This document shows positions 7,916 to 16,142 of a stretch of 51,005 bases of DNA, in pieces. The stretch's first letter is position 1, and the number at the start of each line of letters is the position of its first letter. The notes under the pieces were generated by a model, which did no database searches, had not been told where the DNA came from, and saw only the letters and a list, made by a program, of their open reading frames with translations. A program made the position numbers and the translations under genes. This DNA is from CAYWMQ01 sp964459635. Lineage in GTDB: Bacteria; Patescibacteriota; Minisyncoccia; Phycocordibacterales; UBA12088. Location: assembly GCA_964459635.1 (NCBI GenBank), contig CAYWMQ010000005.1, forward strand, positions 1-51,005, written 5' to 3'.

Positions 7916-9208
7916 ATGCAGATACGCACCACAGACACAGGGCTTCCGACGAGCGTGTTGAGTCGCGCATCCGCACGGCTCAACGGATCCGTGTCGCGTG
8001 CTCAGAAGGGGATGTGCGATTTTTCGTACACCGTACCGGAGAGTGCACTCGCGTGTCCTTTTGATGAGTCACTGCTTGTGGCCACAACCGAGCTCTCCGG
8101 TACATTTCGAGATGAACTCAAGGTCGTGGTGCTTGTCGGTATTGGCGGCTCCAACCTGGGGCTCAGTGCGCTCTACCGCGCGTGTGGCGCGGCTACCCAT
8201 GCGTCTCCGCATGCGCCCATACTTGTGATGCTTGACACTGTCTCCCCGCGCATTTTGGATGAGCTTCGGGCGTGCATCGAAGGACTGAGTACACCAAAAG
8301 AAATCGTGCTCGTCGTGATCTCCAAATCAGGCTCGACCGCGGAAACGCGCGTAAACGCAGAGGCCGCATACGGTATGCTTCGCACCAAGTGGGGTGAAGA
8401 AGCCGCAGTGTCGCGTACTATTGTGTTGTCTGAGGCGTACGTGCCGCTTGCGCGCGAAGCTCGTGCGCGTGGCTTTACGCACGTTGCGCTGCCGGCCGCG
8501 GTGGGCGGTAGGTGGAGCGTTTTCAGTGCGGTGGGGCTTGTGCCCGCGCTTCTTCTTGGGTTGGACGCGAGCGGTTTTCTTGAGGGCGCGAGGGCGGGGA
8601 TACGGGCCGCTGTGGCACATGGGCACATGAACCCGGCCCTTCAACTCGCGGTCATGCGCGCGGAGTACTACGCGCTTGGGTACACCGCTCATGATGTATT
8701 TGTGTTCGAACCTGTGTTCGCCGAGCTCGGCGCGTGGCTGCGACAGCTCCTGGGGGAGAGTCTGGGCAAAACATCCGTTCACGGAGAGCGAATGGGCATT
8801 AGTCCGAGCGTACTTGTCGGCTCAACAGATCTTCACTCAATGGGACAGCTTGTGTTTGGCGGTCCGCGCAACAGGACGACTACTTTCCTGTCAGTGCCCG
8901 CACAGTGGTCGCAAGGCCCTAGGATGGAGACGGCCTTTGGTCCATTCACTGTGTCCGGCATGGAAGGTAAGCCGGCAGGCGCACTCATGCGGGCGATCTA
9001 CGGCGGGACGGTGGCTGCCTATCGACACGAACAGCTGCCGTTCGTGGAGGTGGAGCTTGCTGCACTGACCGCGCGCGAGGTGGGCGCATACATGGCTCTT
9101 GAGATGGTGTCCACCATGTACCTTGCCCAGTTACTTGAGGTCAACGCCTTCGATCAGCCTGCTGTTGAGGCGTATAAGACTGAGACGAGAAAAATCCTGA
9201 CCTCTTGA
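7916..9208 (+). CDS. pgi: glucose-6-phosphate isomerase
   Basis: Interconverts glucose-6-phosphate and fructose-6-phosphate in the cytoplasm. The protein is 430 aa, the short bacterial form. Motifs in order: GIGGSN (75-80), SKSGSTAET (136-144) for phosphate binding, GGRWSVFSAVG, QLLGESLGK with the conserved Glu/Lys region, and the C-terminal NAFDQPAVEAYK carrying the catalytic Lys. It starts 9 bases after the LOG gene and ends in TGA. A ROK sugar kinase follows about 200 bases later, so the two probably serve hexose entry. Confidence 0.95.
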   Translation: MQIRTTDTGLPTSVLSRASARLNGSVSRAQKGMCDFSYTVPESALACPFDESLLVATTELSGTFRDELKVVVLVGIGGSNLGLSALYRACGAATHASPHAPILVMLDTVSPRILDELRACIEGLSTPKEIVLVVISKSGSTAETRVNAEAAYGMLRTKWGEEAAVSRTIVLSEAYVPLAREARARGFTHVALPAAVGGRWSVFSAVGLVPALLLGLDASGFLEGARAGIRAAVAHGHMNPALQLAVMRAEYYALGYTAHDVFVFEPVFAELGAWLRQLLGESLGKTSVHGERMGISPSVLVGSTDLHSMGQLVFGGPRNRTTTFLSVPAQWSQGPRMETAFGPFTVSGMEGKPAGALMRAIYGGTVAAYRHEQLPFVEVELAALTAREVGAYMALEMVSTMYLAQLLEVNAFDQPAVEAYKTETRKILTS

Positions 9209-9262
9209 TGAGTGCTAAGGCTTACGTAACCCTAATAACAGGCTGGTAGGAAATCCGAGTTT

Positions 9263-9313
9263 CAAGGCAAAAGTCAAAAGGTAAAATGCAAAACTACAAG
9301 GCAAAAGTCAAAA
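9263..9313. repeat. 17-base direct repeat in the pgi-ROK gap
   Basis: CAAGGCAAAAGTCAAAA occurs at 9263-9279 and again at 9297-9313, separated by AT-rich text of the same style. This is one of the word-like intergenic repeats of the window; the 202-base gap holds no gene. Confidence 0.7.
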
Positions 9314-9410
9314 TTGCGAAAACCGGCTTACAGTAACATACGCCAACATGTAGCTTTGATCTTAGTTGCTTTGTTGAACTCTTCACTAATAATTATCTGT
9401 TACACTCACT

Positions 9411-10274
9411 ATGTTTGCCTATTTTGACATTGGCGGTACCAAGACACGCGTTGCGGTATCGCGTGACGGTATCACTTTTGACGAACCGGCGAAGTTCGAC
9501 ACGCCTGCGGAGTTTGGTGTGGGGGTTGACGCAATTGTGCATGCGATACATGACAAAGCGGGGGGAGAGCCCCTCCATGTAGCGGCCGGCGGGGTGCCCG
9601 GTCCGCTCAATGAGAACCATAGTACCCTTGTGAATGCACCCAACCTGCCCGGCTGGGTGGGAAAGCCGATACAAGACGAGCTCAGTGTTCGGCTCGGCGC
9701 ACCGGTCGTCCTTGAAAATGACAGTGCTGTAGTGGGGCTGGGCGAGGCCCGCTACGGCGCGGGGCGGGGGTACGCTATAGTGGCGTATCTCACGGTTTCA
9801 ACGGGGGTAGGTGGTGCGCGTATCGTAGACGGTCATATCGACCGAAGTGCGCATGGTTTTGAGCCGGGGCACCAGATCATGGATGCTGACCGGACCGTAT
9901 TTCCAGCCCTCGCCGCCGATGAAGCGGAAGAAATAGTCTCAGGCACCGCCACGGCGCGCAGGTTTAACAAAAAAGCATATGAGGTCAAAGATCCTGCCGC
10001 GTGGGAGGAGTTGGCCCGGCTACTCGCGTACATGGTGAATGATGTGGCTGTATTTTGGTCGCCACACGTGGTGGTGCTGGGAGGGTCGATGATCGTAGGT
10101 GACCCGGCAATTCCGCTTGATCGCACCGAGGAGTATTTTAAGGAAGTGTGCACCATCTTTAAGGAGCTGCCGGTGCTTAGGAGGGCCGAGCTGCGGGATG
10201 TGGGCGGTTTATACGGGGCCATGGCCCTGGCAAACGACCACCTCGTTTCGGCTGGTGAACCACCGAAAAAATAG
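9411..10274 (+). CDS. ROK family sugar kinase
   Basis: 287 aa. Phosphorylates a sugar, most plausibly glucose, given the neighbouring pgi. ATP-binding YFDIGGTKTRVAV is at 4-16, then AAGGVPGP, LENDSAVVGLGEARYG with the catalytic Asp, and LTVSTGVGGARI. GFEPGHQIMD is the ROK His-containing segment. The usual CxCGxxGCxE zinc cluster of ROK kinases is absent: after GHQIMD come only acidic and Ala residues. VVLGGSMI near the C-terminus is the second phosphate region. It could be a glucokinase or a kinase for another hexose. Confidence 0.85.
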   Translation: MFAYFDIGGTKTRVAVSRDGITFDEPAKFDTPAEFGVGVDAIVHAIHDKAGGEPLHVAAGGVPGPLNENHSTLVNAPNLPGWVGKPIQDELSVRLGAPVVLENDSAVVGLGEARYGAGRGYAIVAYLTVSTGVGGARIVDGHIDRSAHGFEPGHQIMDADRTVFPALAADEAEEIVSGTATARRFNKKAYEVKDPAAWEELARLLAYMVNDVAVFWSPHVVVLGGSMIVGDPAIPLDRTEEYFKEVCTIFKELPVLRRAELRDVGGLYGAMALANDHLVSAGEPPKK

Positions 10275-10355
10275 CCCAATCTATAGTTATTTCGACATAA
10301 GCCGCCATTCTACGGCTTAACTGCGTCAATGAGCATATAAGAACACAAAAAGTAC

Positions 10356-10384
10356 TTGCGCGTCAAGTCTTTCTGTGCTATACT
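10356..10384 (+). promoter_or_regulatory. promoter with extended -10
   Basis: TTGCGC (10356-10361) is 17 bases from TATACT (10379-10384), which is preceded by TGC (extended -10). The predicted start is near 10391, just before the hairpin at 10396-10411. Confidence 0.55.
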
Positions 10385-10395
10385 TCCACGCGTGT

Positions 10396-10411
10396 CCTGC
10401 AGAAATGCAGG
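10396..10411 (+). promoter_or_regulatory. leader hairpin followed by T-rich tract
   Basis: CCTGCA/TGCAGG stem with a GAAA loop, followed by CTTTTATTT. It lies immediately after the predicted transcription start, so it could act as an attenuator-like terminator or a 5' stabiliser for the lysozyme-like gene. Confidence 0.45.
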
Positions 10412-10456
10412 CTTTTATTTGTTAAGAAACGGCTTATTTTAGGCACATTAATCAGC

Positions 10457-10900
10457 TTGACCGTCACGGTGGCCGCGTCAGTGGTCACTATGCCCCATGT
10501 GGCCATACAGAGTGATGCGGCGACCACAAACGTGGTACTTGCCCAGGAACTCGAAGGCACAGAGAGGGTAGGGAAAGCGAAACCGAAGACGCCCACCCAC
10601 AAGGAGGAAGTCGAGGCCAAGGTCAAAGAGTATTGGTCCGATGTGCCTCTCATGGTGCGTGTGGCTCGTTGCGAGTCGGAGTTTCGGCAGCTGAACAGCG
10701 ACGGAACGGTGATGCGCGGGCACATGAACAGGGCGGATGTAGGAGTGATGCAGATAAATGAGCACTACCACAAGGTGACCGCTGCCAAGCTTGGCTTGGA
10801 CCTTCACACGCTCGAAGGTAACCTGGAGTATGCCCGGTATCTCTTTGAGCGGGAAGGCACAAGGCCTTGGAAGGCTAGCCGTCCGTGCTGGGCACGGTAA
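10457..10900 (+). CDS. secreted lysozyme-like / transglycosylase-SLT fold protein
   Basis: 147 aa from the first usable start (TTG). The core VARCESEFRQLN (about 69-80, putative catalytic Glu 73), DVGVMQINEHYH, a short helical stretch ending in NLEYARYLFERE, and the terminal PWKASRPCW are typical of lysozyme-like proteins found in CPR genomes, expected to act on peptidoglycan outside the membrane. The start is odd. A good signal peptide core with a KKR cluster reads through upstream of the TTG, but has no ATG, GTG or TTG in frame; only CTG 10397 or ATT 10436 would include part or all of it. A promoter and hairpin lie directly upstream. Confidence 0.75.
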   Translation: MTVTVAASVVTMPHVAIQSDAATTNVVLAQELEGTERVGKAKPKTPTHKEEVEAKVKEYWSDVPLMVRVARCESEFRQLNSDGTVMRGHMNRADVGVMQINEHYHKVTAAKLGLDLHTLEGNLEYARYLFEREGTRPWKASRPCWAR

Positions 10901-10929
10901 GCGCACCGCGCTTGCACATGTACCTCATA

Positions 10930-10955
10930 CACAACCCCGCGTACGCGGGGTTGTG
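10930..10955. terminator. palindromic terminator
   Basis: Perfect 26-base palindrome with half-site CACAACCCCGCGT, 29 bases after the lysozyme-like stop. The downstream T tract is weak (CTTCATC). Confidence 0.6.
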
Positions 10956-11028
10956 CTTCATCAAGCCCCGTGCTCTTGCGGCCCATAGTTCCAAGCGCAA
11001 GGTCTGGATGCTTTTCCACAACTAAGAA

Positions 11029-11058
11029 TTGACAGTAATACATCCATCGTGCTATAAT
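11029..11058 (+). promoter_or_regulatory. consensus sigma70 promoter, leaderless start
   Basis: TTGACA (11029-11034), 18-base spacer, TATAAT (11053-11058) preceded by TGC. The ATG begins 8 nt after the -10 box, so the transcript should have a leader of at most one base. Confidence 0.8.
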
Positions 11059-11065
11059 AATAGGT

Positions 11066-11263
11066 ATGAATATAAACTGGAAACTCTTGTTTAAGATAGT
11101 TACTGGCATCTTCGTGGTGCCCGTTACCATTGCCGCAAATGCGCTATGGCCGTGGTGGCAAAATGCCTCGATGCCTGCGAGGATCCTTTCGGCCCCTTTC
11201 GTGCTACCGATCGTGGGAATAGCGATCGTCACTGCTTTTTGGTGGGAAGGATTGAAGAGTTAG
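11066..11263 (+). CDS. small two-TM membrane protein, 65 aa
   Basis: I do not recognise the family. Two hydrophobic segments (about residues 8-26 and 41-58) flank a Trp-rich stretch (ALWPWWQNASMP). It is expressed from a consensus promoter whose +1 falls at the start codon, with no Shine-Dalgarno sequence. The strong promoter and conserved layout support a real gene despite the small size. Confidence 0.65.
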   Translation: MNINWKLLFKIVTGIFVVPVTIAANALWPWWQNASMPARILSAPFVLPIVGIAIVTAFWWEGLKS

Positions 11264-11304
11264 TGTAGCTATCACACATAAGGCACGTCCGCTGGAATCG
11301 CCTC

Positions 11305-11500
11305 GGAGAAGGGGGCACCGGGCGGGCATATCTATACGCCGCACATGGTGGCCCCTTGATACGCAAGGACTCTCTCGGTAGGGGCTCGATGGCCTGCGGC
11401 TCAGGCCATCCTTGGTAAACTAGGCCCTTCCCAATATGCGTTCAGTGCGGCACCGCCAAGGTCCGGCGGCTACGGTTGTTTGGTGCAGGGAAGGCAACAT
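11305..11500 (+). ncRNA. candidate structured non-coding RNA, class unknown
   Basis: Several helices can be drawn. AAGGGGGCACC (11309-11319) pairs with GGTGGCCCCTT (11347-11357), one mismatch. GATGGCCTG/CAGGCCATC (11388-11410) is perfect. GCCCTTCCC (11424-11432) pairs with GGGAAGGC (11488-11495) and encloses CCGCC/GGCGG (11453-11469). It lacks the hallmark motifs of tmRNA, SRP RNA and RNase P RNA that I can recall. Strand is unproven; the + strand is assumed from the upstream gene. Confidence 0.35.
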
Positions 11501-11777
11501 TAACTTAAGCACGTCAAGCATTGCTCGCTGTGGATAAGTCTGTGCCCCGCTATACTAACATGTCGCACAATATATCTTTTACGACATAAGAATACACGCA
11601 AAGGCTATGTATTTCCACGTGCCGGCCACCATGCTGCCGGTCGCTCGCATCGGCAGACGTGCTCATGAGCCTTACTCAGTGCTTAGGTGTGCTTGTGTAT
11701 CGCTTAGGACACCTGTCTGCTTGCTTAGAGCTCCTCTCCGGCCGTGCTGCGGCTTGTACACAGCATCTGCCACTACA

Positions 11778-11809
11778 ACACGCCCGTGTGCGTATGCGCA
11801 CGGGCGTGT
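11778..11809 (-). terminator. hairpin downstream of the DUF378 gene
   Basis: ACACGCCCGTGTGC (11778-11791) pairs with 11796-11809 across a GTAT loop, one wobble. It lies 29 bases past the stop of the minus-strand gene at 11839-12084. No strong T tract. Confidence 0.5.
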
Positions 11810-11838
11810 GTGAGCCGTCTATGAGCTTGTGTACGATA

Positions 11839-12084
11839 CTATGCGTGGCGAGGCTCCATGCGCGTGCGCTCCTCACGGGTCGTGTAGTGGGTGCCTCCTG
11901 CCCAGTTGTAGGAGAAGAGCTGCCAAAGCGCCGAGAGACCCACAAGGCCGTATATGATGGCCGGGAGCACGGTGCCAACGCCAAAGATGAGCTCCACAAT
12001 GTTCACCCCGAATAGCCCCACGAAGCCCCAGTTGAGACCGCCTATCGCAAGCAGGACAAACGTGATAATGTCGACTGTTTTCAT
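11839..12084 (-). CDS. DUF378 family membrane protein
   Basis: 81 aa with two membrane helices: IITFVLLAIGGLNWGFVGLFG (about 6-26) and TVLPAIIYGLVGLSALWQLF (about 38-57). The LLAIGGLNWGxVG signature is characteristic of DUF378 (YuzA-like) proteins, whose function is unknown. A short polar tail ends the protein. It is the last of four small minus-strand genes and is followed by a hairpin. Confidence 0.85.
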   Translation of the reverse strand: MKTVDIITFVLLAIGGLNWGFVGLFGVNIVELIFGVGTVLPAIIYGLVGLSALWQLFSYNWAGGTHYTTREERTRMEPRHA

Positions 12085-12237
12085 AGCGTTTAGCTGCAGC
12101 GCGTGCAGCGATTAGGTTGTAATACTGAATTAACTATACAGAAGAGGTCATAAAGCCACGGTGAAGAATATGCTGTTGCGAACACTGATAATGTCGCACA
12201 ATATGTTTTCGTTTGTCTGTCCGCACTCGATAGACAT

Positions 12238-12271
12238 ATCCGCCGCATTCGTTGTGCTGAATGCGGCGGAT
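12238..12271. terminator. perfect inverted repeat, terminator-like
   Basis: ATCCGCCGCATTC (12238-12250) and its exact complement (12259-12271) flank an 8-base loop, in the 237-base gap between two minus-strand genes. It is 51 bases past the stop of the gene ending at 12322. Confidence 0.6.
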
Positions 12272-12321
12272 TGCATGTTGTACGCGGTAGTGTATCAGAC
12301 GTGCTTGTGAGTCGAAAGTCC

Positions 12322-12546
12322 TCAAGCGGCGCGTAGGATATTATCTTTCTGTTTAGATGCCTGCGTGTCGCTGGCTGTTACCATGCTGAAGGTGCCCTGC
12401 TCTGTTTGTGTGGCGCTAGATCTGCGTCTGCTGCTGTGAGCCGGTGAACCGGCGAAACGCAACAGGACGTACGAGAGTAACAACAAGAGTCCATATAGTG
12501 CTGTGGATGCTGCAAAGATACAGAACACATAGAGAATGGTACTCAT
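12322..12546 (-). CDS. small single-pass membrane protein, 74 aa
   Basis: Unrecognised. One long hydrophobic N-terminal segment (about residues 4-31) is followed by a basic, Ser/Gln-rich tail. The ATG at 12546 is chosen because AGGGG lies 8 bases before it; the frame continues upstream but is hydrophilic and unlikely. It lies between two other small membrane-protein genes on the same strand. Confidence 0.55.
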   Translation of the reverse strand: MSTILYVFCIFAASTALYGLLLLLSYVLLRFAGSPAHSSRRRSSATQTEQGTFSMVTASDTQASKQKDNILRAA

Positions 12547-12674
12547 TGCGAGTGTCCCCTGTTGCTGGCCTGGACGCATCATAACATGCAGAAGTGTCAT
12601 CCGTAATCTCTCCAGAGCTAAGTGTGAAGTAGCCGCATAACGTCACTCTGTAGCTAATCTGCAAACACACAGGC

Positions 12675-12956
12675 TCAGGAGCTGCGAACAGTAGGTGCGT
12701 AACGTACTGCGCAGTACGTACCAATCCATGAGCCGCAGGCAATAGGCAGGATGTAAAGAATATTTTCTGTGTAAGAAAGGACACCAAGCGCGATGAGTAT
12801 GTGCATTATTGCACCCGTGGTTGCTGCGCGTGTCGGCCGTGCTTCTACAACCTGTACGGTATAGAGAGCATAAAGAGCATCAACAACAGCATATGCCGCC
12901 AGCACCACAGCTGCAATGTGCCAGTCAAACGTCTGCAGTAATGTGAAAACATCCAT
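12675..12956 (-). CDS. three-TM membrane protein, 93 aa
   Basis: Unrecognised. Hydrophobic segments lie at about 13-35, 46-63 and 66-84. A GATAAT box (12965-12970) ends 9 nt before the ATG, giving a predicted leader of about two bases. It starts 9 bases after the DUF3467 gene. Confidence 0.6.
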   Translation of the reverse strand: MDVFTLLQTFDWHIAAVVLAAYAVVDALYALYTVQVVEARPTRAATTGAIMHILIALGVLSYTENILYILPIACGSWIGTYCAVRYAPTVRSS

Positions 12957-12965
12957 CGTGATGTA

Positions 12966-13205
12966 TTATCCCTGCAAATGTCGGGTAAAATGTTTTTTGA
13001 GGGTCTCGTCGAGCGCTTTTTGGAAGCGCATCGCGTGTTGGGGTGTAAGCACCACCTCATGTGTGAGGACACCGCGCGCTTCATCGTGTCGCATGTACAC
13101 AAACTCAAGCGCGACTTCCTCATCAGTGACATGCACTTTGACGCTGTTTGCAAACGTCGGTTTATAGTCTGTCGGAACCTGTATGGTGATTTGTTTTTCT
13201 TCCAT
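12966..13205 (-). CDS. DUF3467 domain protein
   Basis: 79 aa, essentially one DUF3467 domain. ANSVKVHVTDEEVALEFVY forms the first strands, then THEVVLTPQHAMRFQKALDETLKKHF, matching the VxxRVxLSPxHAK pattern of the family. The function is unknown. The ATG is 14 bases after the M23 peptidase stop, so it may be co-transcribed with it. Confidence 0.8.
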   Translation of the reverse strand: MEEKQITIQVPTDYKPTFANSVKVHVTDEEVALEFVYMRHDEARGVLTHEVVLTPQHAMRFQKALDETLKKHFTRHLQG

Positions 13206-13219
13206 ATGTATATGCTCGT

Positions 13220-14566
13220 CTAGAGATACTGAAGCGGGTTAAGGTACGCCTCAAAGCCTGCGACCGGAATAGCTACCGGCGAGCATCCCGTAATGGGGCG
13301 GCCGGGGATGTCGCCGAGCCTCTGAATTTTCACTCCTTCTGAAGCGAAGACGCTGAAGTGAAGGTGCGGCCCTGTCGAGTAGCCGGTGTTGCCTGAGTTG
13401 CCGATGAGTTGGCCCGTTGTGACGGCTTGGCCCGGCGAGACAGCGATAGCGGAAAGGTGCGCGTACAACGTGGAGAGGCCGTTCGCATGGCGTAGAAGTA
13501 CCCACTTGCCGTAGCTATAGCAGCCGGAGACCGCATCAGTGTTGCCTGTGCCTGCCACAGTGCCGGCCAATGCAGCCATGATGCGCGTGCCCACAGGTAC
13601 GCCGAAGTCAACGCCATTGTGACCTTTGCCATTGTATGCGCCCGAGCGGGCAAAAGCAGTGTCGCCAAATGTTTGCGTGATGCAGCTTTGCCCGGCACAA
13701 GGGCCTGCCATAAAGGTTGGCTCAAACGGCCAGCGCAATACGCCAGAACCGGCTGCGGGTATGGTGGCCGGGTTAAGAACAAACTGCAGCTGCGCCTCGT
13801 AGTTGCGCATCTCGGCCTCAAACTGCGCACGTGCAGCGCGCTTCTCCCGCAGCATCTCTTGGTAGGTGGATTCTTTGTTCTTTGTTTTGGAAAGCAACGA
13901 GTCCTTTTGTTCACGTGTTTGCTCAAGAGACGAATGCTGCCCCGAAAGCTCTTGCTTGAGCGTGCCAAGCTCTTCGCGCTTGTCTACGCTCGTGTCTTTG
14001 GCGCGCTCATATGCAGACTTCAGCGCCTTGAGCCCCTCAATGTTCTTTCGAAGAGAATCTCTGAGAGCGGCTTGGTCTTCAAGTGCTGCCCATACCTCGG
14101 CAAGCGAGTCGTGCATGAGGAGCGATGCGAGCAATGGAATATTTTCGAGCTCGTCCACGGTGCGCAGCGATTGAGCTATGGCATTTGCATCGCGTGTGAT
14201 CTCAAGCTCTTTGATTCGGGCCTCTCGAGAAAGTTCCTCTATTTCTAGGTCCGTAGCGGCGATCTTTGCCTCGGTGGCGCGTATCTCGCTCTGCATTTTC
14301 TTACGCGCAATATCAAGCTCGCGCAACGCTTTCTGTAACGTTTGCTTTTCTGCGCCCACCTCGTTGAGCTGCGCTTCAAACTTGCGTATCTCCGCATTGA
14401 TAGCCTCAAGCTGCTTATTGCTATCCGCAATCTTCTGGCGAAGCTCGTCGGCCGTTTGGGCTCGTCCTATGCCCACCTCGAGCACCAAGACACCGACAAA
14501 CGCCGCGCTGAGTATGAGCGCAAGTATGAAGGGGTTCACTATACGCTTGCTGCGCAAGCACTGCAT
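13220..14566 (-). CDS. EnvC-like M23 metallopeptidase with coiled coil
   Basis: 448 aa. A signal peptide/anchor (about 8-36, ending GRAQTADEL) is followed by a long coiled coil (about 38-262) interrupted near 130-170. A C-terminal peptidase M23 (LytM) domain follows (about 275-448). Zinc ligands are visible: H316 and D320 in HNGVDFG, and H403 in HLHF (401-404), with H370 in YAHL. It is expected to cleave or regulate cleavage of peptidoglycan at the cell surface, as EnvC does during division. TATAAT ends 8 nt before the ATG, so the mRNA is predicted to be leaderless. Confidence 0.93.
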   Translation of the reverse strand: MQCLRSKRIVNPFILALILSAAFVGVLVLEVGIGRAQTADELRQKIADSNKQLEAINAEIRKFEAQLNEVGAEKQTLQKALRELDIARKKMQSEIRATEAKIAATDLEIEELSREARIKELEITRDANAIAQSLRTVDELENIPLLASLLMHDSLAEVWAALEDQAALRDSLRKNIEGLKALKSAYERAKDTSVDKREELGTLKQELSGQHSSLEQTREQKDSLLSKTKNKESTYQEMLREKRAARAQFEAEMRNYEAQLQFVLNPATIPAAGSGVLRWPFEPTFMAGPCAGQSCITQTFGDTAFARSGAYNGKGHNGVDFGVPVGTRIMAALAGTVAGTGNTDAVSGCYSYGKWVLLRHANGLSTLYAHLSAIAVSPGQAVTTGQLIGNSGNTGYSTGPHLHFSVFASEGVKIQRLGDIPGRPITGCSPVAIPVAGFEAYLNPLQYL

Positions 14567-14573
14567 AAGCCTT

Positions 14574-14579
14574 ATTATA
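14574..14579 (-). promoter_or_regulatory. TATAAT -10 box, leaderless start of the M23 gene
   Basis: A perfect TATAAT on the minus strand ends 8 nt before the ATG at 14566. No well-spaced -35 is obvious (TTGCAC at 19 bases). Confidence 0.5.
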
Positions 14580-14648
14580 CACCAAGCACATGCGCAACGT
14601 GCAACGTTGGGATTTTTACAGCCACGAAGATACCCGGCCCTTGACGTG

Positions 14649-14664
14649 GCGGCGCAAACGCCGC
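14649..14664 (-). terminator. short GC hairpin after gltX
   Basis: GCGGCG/CGCCGC with a CAAA loop, 80 bases past the gltX stop. There is no T tract, so terminator function is doubtful. Confidence 0.3.
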
Positions 14665-14743
14665 TCCGCTCTGTTGTGGCGAAAGAAATTCACGAACGGG
14701 ACCGGGTACCTCTGTGCGTTTTCCGCAACACAGACTTTCGTGG

Positions 14744-16105
14744 TCAAGCGATCTTTTCCAAAGCGTCACGGATGCGTTCCAGTGTTTCGTCTTTGCCGAG
14801 AGCCAGAGACAGCAGAAATGGGTCCGGACTGCGCTCGCGGCCTGAAAGTGCCACGCGAAGTGGCCAGAGCACGTTACCCTTCCCTTCGCGCTCGGCGAGG
14901 GGCATAAGTGCCGCCTCCAAGCCTGTGCGGTGCCACTCCCCGGCTTCCACGGATCCAAGTGTTGCGTACACCTCTGTGAGGCGTGACGCGGTGTGTGCCG
15001 GGTCCGGGTCCTTCTTCCAGTGCAAAAGTAACGCGTCATACACCGGCTTGTGTTCGTAAAATGCAAATTCGCCCGCTTCCACTGCGCGCACAAGCTCTCC
15101 GTAGGTCGAAAAGCGCTCCAGCGCATCGTCCATGGCCTCCGGCGTGTGCGCGAATTGCTCCGCGAGCCGCGGATGCTTTTCGAGTCGCTTCACCACATCC
15201 TTGAGTATGGTTTCGCGCGGGAGACGCTTGCGGTGCTCACGGTTGAACCAGTTCAGCTTTTCCACGTCAAACACTGCGCCGCTTTTTTGCACGCCCTCAA
15301 GCGTGAAGCTCTTCACAAGCTCGTCCATACTGAAAAGCTCTTGCTCCGTCCCTGGATTCCAGCCCTGCATTGCAAGATAGTTCACCATGGCCTCGGGAAT
15401 GTACCCCTCATCTCGATACGCAGTCACCGCCACCACTCCTTTGCGCTTCGAAAGTTTGGAACGATCAGGGGCGAGCATCAGTGGAAGGTGCGCATACTCC
15501 GGCAGTCGGAAACCGAGCGCGTGATGCAAAAGTATTTGCCGAGGCGTGTTTGACAGGTGCTCCTCGGCGCGTATGACATGGGTCACACCCTCATCGTGGT
15601 CGTCTATAACGACCGCCAAGTGATACAGAGGGTCGTTCATGCTGCGCGCAATGACAAAATCACCAAGTTCTGTTGTGTCAAACGAGACCTCACCGCGGAT
15701 ATGGTCGGTGAACGTGATGCGGGTACCTGGATTGCGCAGCCGTACCACCTCGACCACCTCGTCGGGGTTGTCTTTTTTCGGTTCGCGGCTCACATACGCC
15801 GCGTCTGTTGCCACAAGCCGTTCAAGGCACTCTCGATGACGTGCTACATGTTCGGACTGTCGATAAAATGCATCTGCGACAACGCCAAGCCACGCAAATC
15901 CTTCCACAATAGGTGTCTCATACTCCGGTTTACTGCGCTCTTTATCGGTATCCTCTATACGCAAAATGAAACGTCCGCCGTGGTGCTTCGCGAACAGGTA
16001 ATTGAAAAGGCCCGTCTTTGCGCCCCCTATATGCAGATACCCCGTCGGGCTTGGAGCCATACGGGTGACGACTGTGTCGCTCTTCTTGTTCTCGGGTGTA
16101 GACAT
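14744..16105 (-). CDS. gltX: glutamyl-tRNA synthetase
   Basis: Class I synthetase charging tRNA with glutamate; 453 aa. Motifs: RMAPSPTGYLHIGGAKT (HIGH region), RIEDTDKERS, and KLSKRKG (KMSKS equivalent) about residue 240, followed by a helical anticodon-binding domain. The ATG at 16105 begins MSTPEN, close to the conserved TRMAPSP. Whether it also charges tRNAGln cannot be read here; gatCAB is outside the window. The end is followed by an unremarkable 177-base gap. Confidence 0.95.
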   Translation of the reverse strand: MSTPENKKSDTVVTRMAPSPTGYLHIGGAKTGLFNYLFAKHHGGRFILRIEDTDKERSKPEYETPIVEGFAWLGVVADAFYRQSEHVARHRECLERLVATDAAYVSREPKKDNPDEVVEVVRLRNPGTRITFTDHIRGEVSFDTTELGDFVIARSMNDPLYHLAVVIDDHDEGVTHVIRAEEHLSNTPRQILLHHALGFRLPEYAHLPLMLAPDRSKLSKRKGVVAVTAYRDEGYIPEAMVNYLAMQGWNPGTEQELFSMDELVKSFTLEGVQKSGAVFDVEKLNWFNREHRKRLPRETILKDVVKRLEKHPRLAEQFAHTPEAMDDALERFSTYGELVRAVEAGEFAFYEHKPVYDALLLHWKKDPDPAHTASRLTEVYATLGSVEAGEWHRTGLEAALMPLAEREGKGNVLWPLRVALSGRERSPDPFLLSLALGKDETLERIRDALEKIA

Positions 16106-16142
16106 GTGGACGTTTGTTTGTGTTCGGGTATGCGATATCAAG

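Larger units (their letters stand above)
11264..11838. other. 575-base gene-free region
   Basis: No convincing protein gene. It contains the candidate structured RNA (11305-11500). A TATACT box at 11551-11556 has no clear target, and a 14-base word ATGTCGCACAATAT at 11560-11573 recurs at 12191-12204. The rest, up to the hairpin at 11778-11809, shows nothing I can name. Confidence 0.5.

Noticed and set aside
11305..11500. RNase P RNA, tmRNA, 6S or SRP RNA
   Set aside because: The conserved sequence blocks I know for RNase P, tmRNA and SRP RNA are not present, and no 6S-like long bubble is evident; kept only as an unclassified candidate.
11659..12015. 118-codon plus-strand frame
   Set aside because: It overlaps the DUF378 gene on the opposite strand and the terminator hairpin; no ribosome binding site.
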